The notes under the pieces: model-generated | Told to the model about the DNA's origin: nothing | Database searches by the model: none | The model's input: only the letters and a program-made list of their open reading frames with translations | Shown here: positions 6,187 through 6,432 of the stretch, piece by piece | How the letters are laid out: each line of letters opens with the position of its first letter | How positions within the stretch are numbered: position 1 is the first letter of the stretch | Position numbers and translations under genes: made by a program | Assembly (NCBI GenBank): GCA_025935595.1 | Contig: JAICUZ010000157.1 | Location: 1-6,432, forward strand | Length of the DNA: 6,432 bases | From: Burkholderiales bacterium | GTDB lineage: Bacteria; Actinomycetota; Thermoleophilia; Gaiellales; Gaiellaceae | Direction: 5' to 3'

Positions 6187-6432
6187 GCTTGCTCTGCACA
6201 CGGAGGACGTCGTCCTCCGCGACGGCTCCACCTTGCGGCTCCGTCCGCCGACCGCCGACGACGAAGGGGCGCTGATCTCGTTCTTCGCGTCGATGTCGCC
6301 CGAAAGCCGCTACCTGCGTTTTCACGGTGCGACCGTCATCGGCCGCCAAACCGTCTCCGTTGCCCTCGAGACGGACTGGGCGAGCCGCGGGTCACTCGTC
6401 GGCGAGCTCGCCGACGACGCGGGGCATCTCAC
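6176..6432 (+). CDS. GNAT-family acetyltransferase domain protein (N-terminal part only)
   Basis: Eighty-five full codons are visible before the right edge. The start MTTMLALHTEDVVLRDGSTLRLRPPTADDEGALISFFASMSPESRYLRFHG (1-51) has the layout of GNAT domains related to bacterial protein lysine acetyltransferases (Pat type): a DG(S/T)xxRLRP strand, an acidic turn, a helix, then the SPESRYxRF motif. The acetyl-CoA binding loop would lie beyond the edge, so catalysis cannot be confirmed. In this family the domain is either stand-alone, joined to a cyclic-nucleotide-binding domain, or fused to an NDP-forming acyl-CoA synthetase; the truncation prevents a choice. ATG 6176 is chosen because it begins just before the conserved strand; ATG 6185 is an in-frame alternative, and the ribosome site is weak for both. 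It is divergent from the stress protein gene, suggesting shared control. Confidence 0.85.
   Translation, partial: MTTMLALHTEDVVLRDGSTLRLRPPTADDEGALISFFASMSPESRYLRFHGATVIGRQTVSVALETDWASRGSLVGELADDAGHL

Noticed and set aside
6023..6349. A 108-codon minus-strand open frame across the divergent region and the acetyltransferase start.
   Set aside because: It overlaps the plus-strand GNAT coding sequence and the stress protein's ribosome site, and has no recognisable fold; it is a frame shadow.

Overview
The window is high-GC bacterial DNA with tightly packed genes, strong AGGAGG-type ribosome sites ahead of some genes, and frequent GTG starts. Together with a DevS/DosS-type GAF sensor, this suggests an actinobacterium, possibly of a deep-branching soil class such as Thermoleophilia. 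The phylum is an inference from style and protein flavour; no rRNA or marker gene is present.

Seven genes lie head-to-tail on the minus strand, and one partial gene diverges on the plus strand. In transcription order the minus-strand genes are: a universal stress protein (6026-5541); an ABC-2 exporter made of an ATPase (5485-4772) and a membrane subunit (4775-4041), joined by an ATGA overlap; a hemerythrin-cupin fusion protein (4021-3305); a 778-residue quinol-type nitric oxide reductase (3227-891); a 186-residue membrane protein with an internal four-cysteine zinc-ribbon-like segment (894-334), joined to norB by a GTGA overlap; and the first 110 codons of a GAF-domain sensor (330-1), which runs off the left edge. 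On the plus strand, a GNAT-type acetyltransferase domain (6176-6432) runs off the right edge. The 149 bp between it and the stress protein is the only divergent promoter region.

Read together, this looks like a nitric oxide / hypoxia response locus. NorB would reduce NO to N2O using membrane quinol. The hemerythrin-cupin protein would bind O2, NO or iron. The sensor resembles kinases that detect O2, NO or redox state. The stress protein is of a kind often controlled by such kinases. The ABC exporter has no visible substrate.

The least ordinary items are the transposase-like zinc ribbon embedded in a membrane protein and co-translated with norB, the fused hemerythrin-cupin protein, and a cluster of related small palindromes in the 77-bp gap upstream of norB. 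No RNA genes, CRISPR arrays, insertion sequences, attachment sites or convincing intrinsic terminators were seen. No stretch longer than 149 bp lacks a gene.
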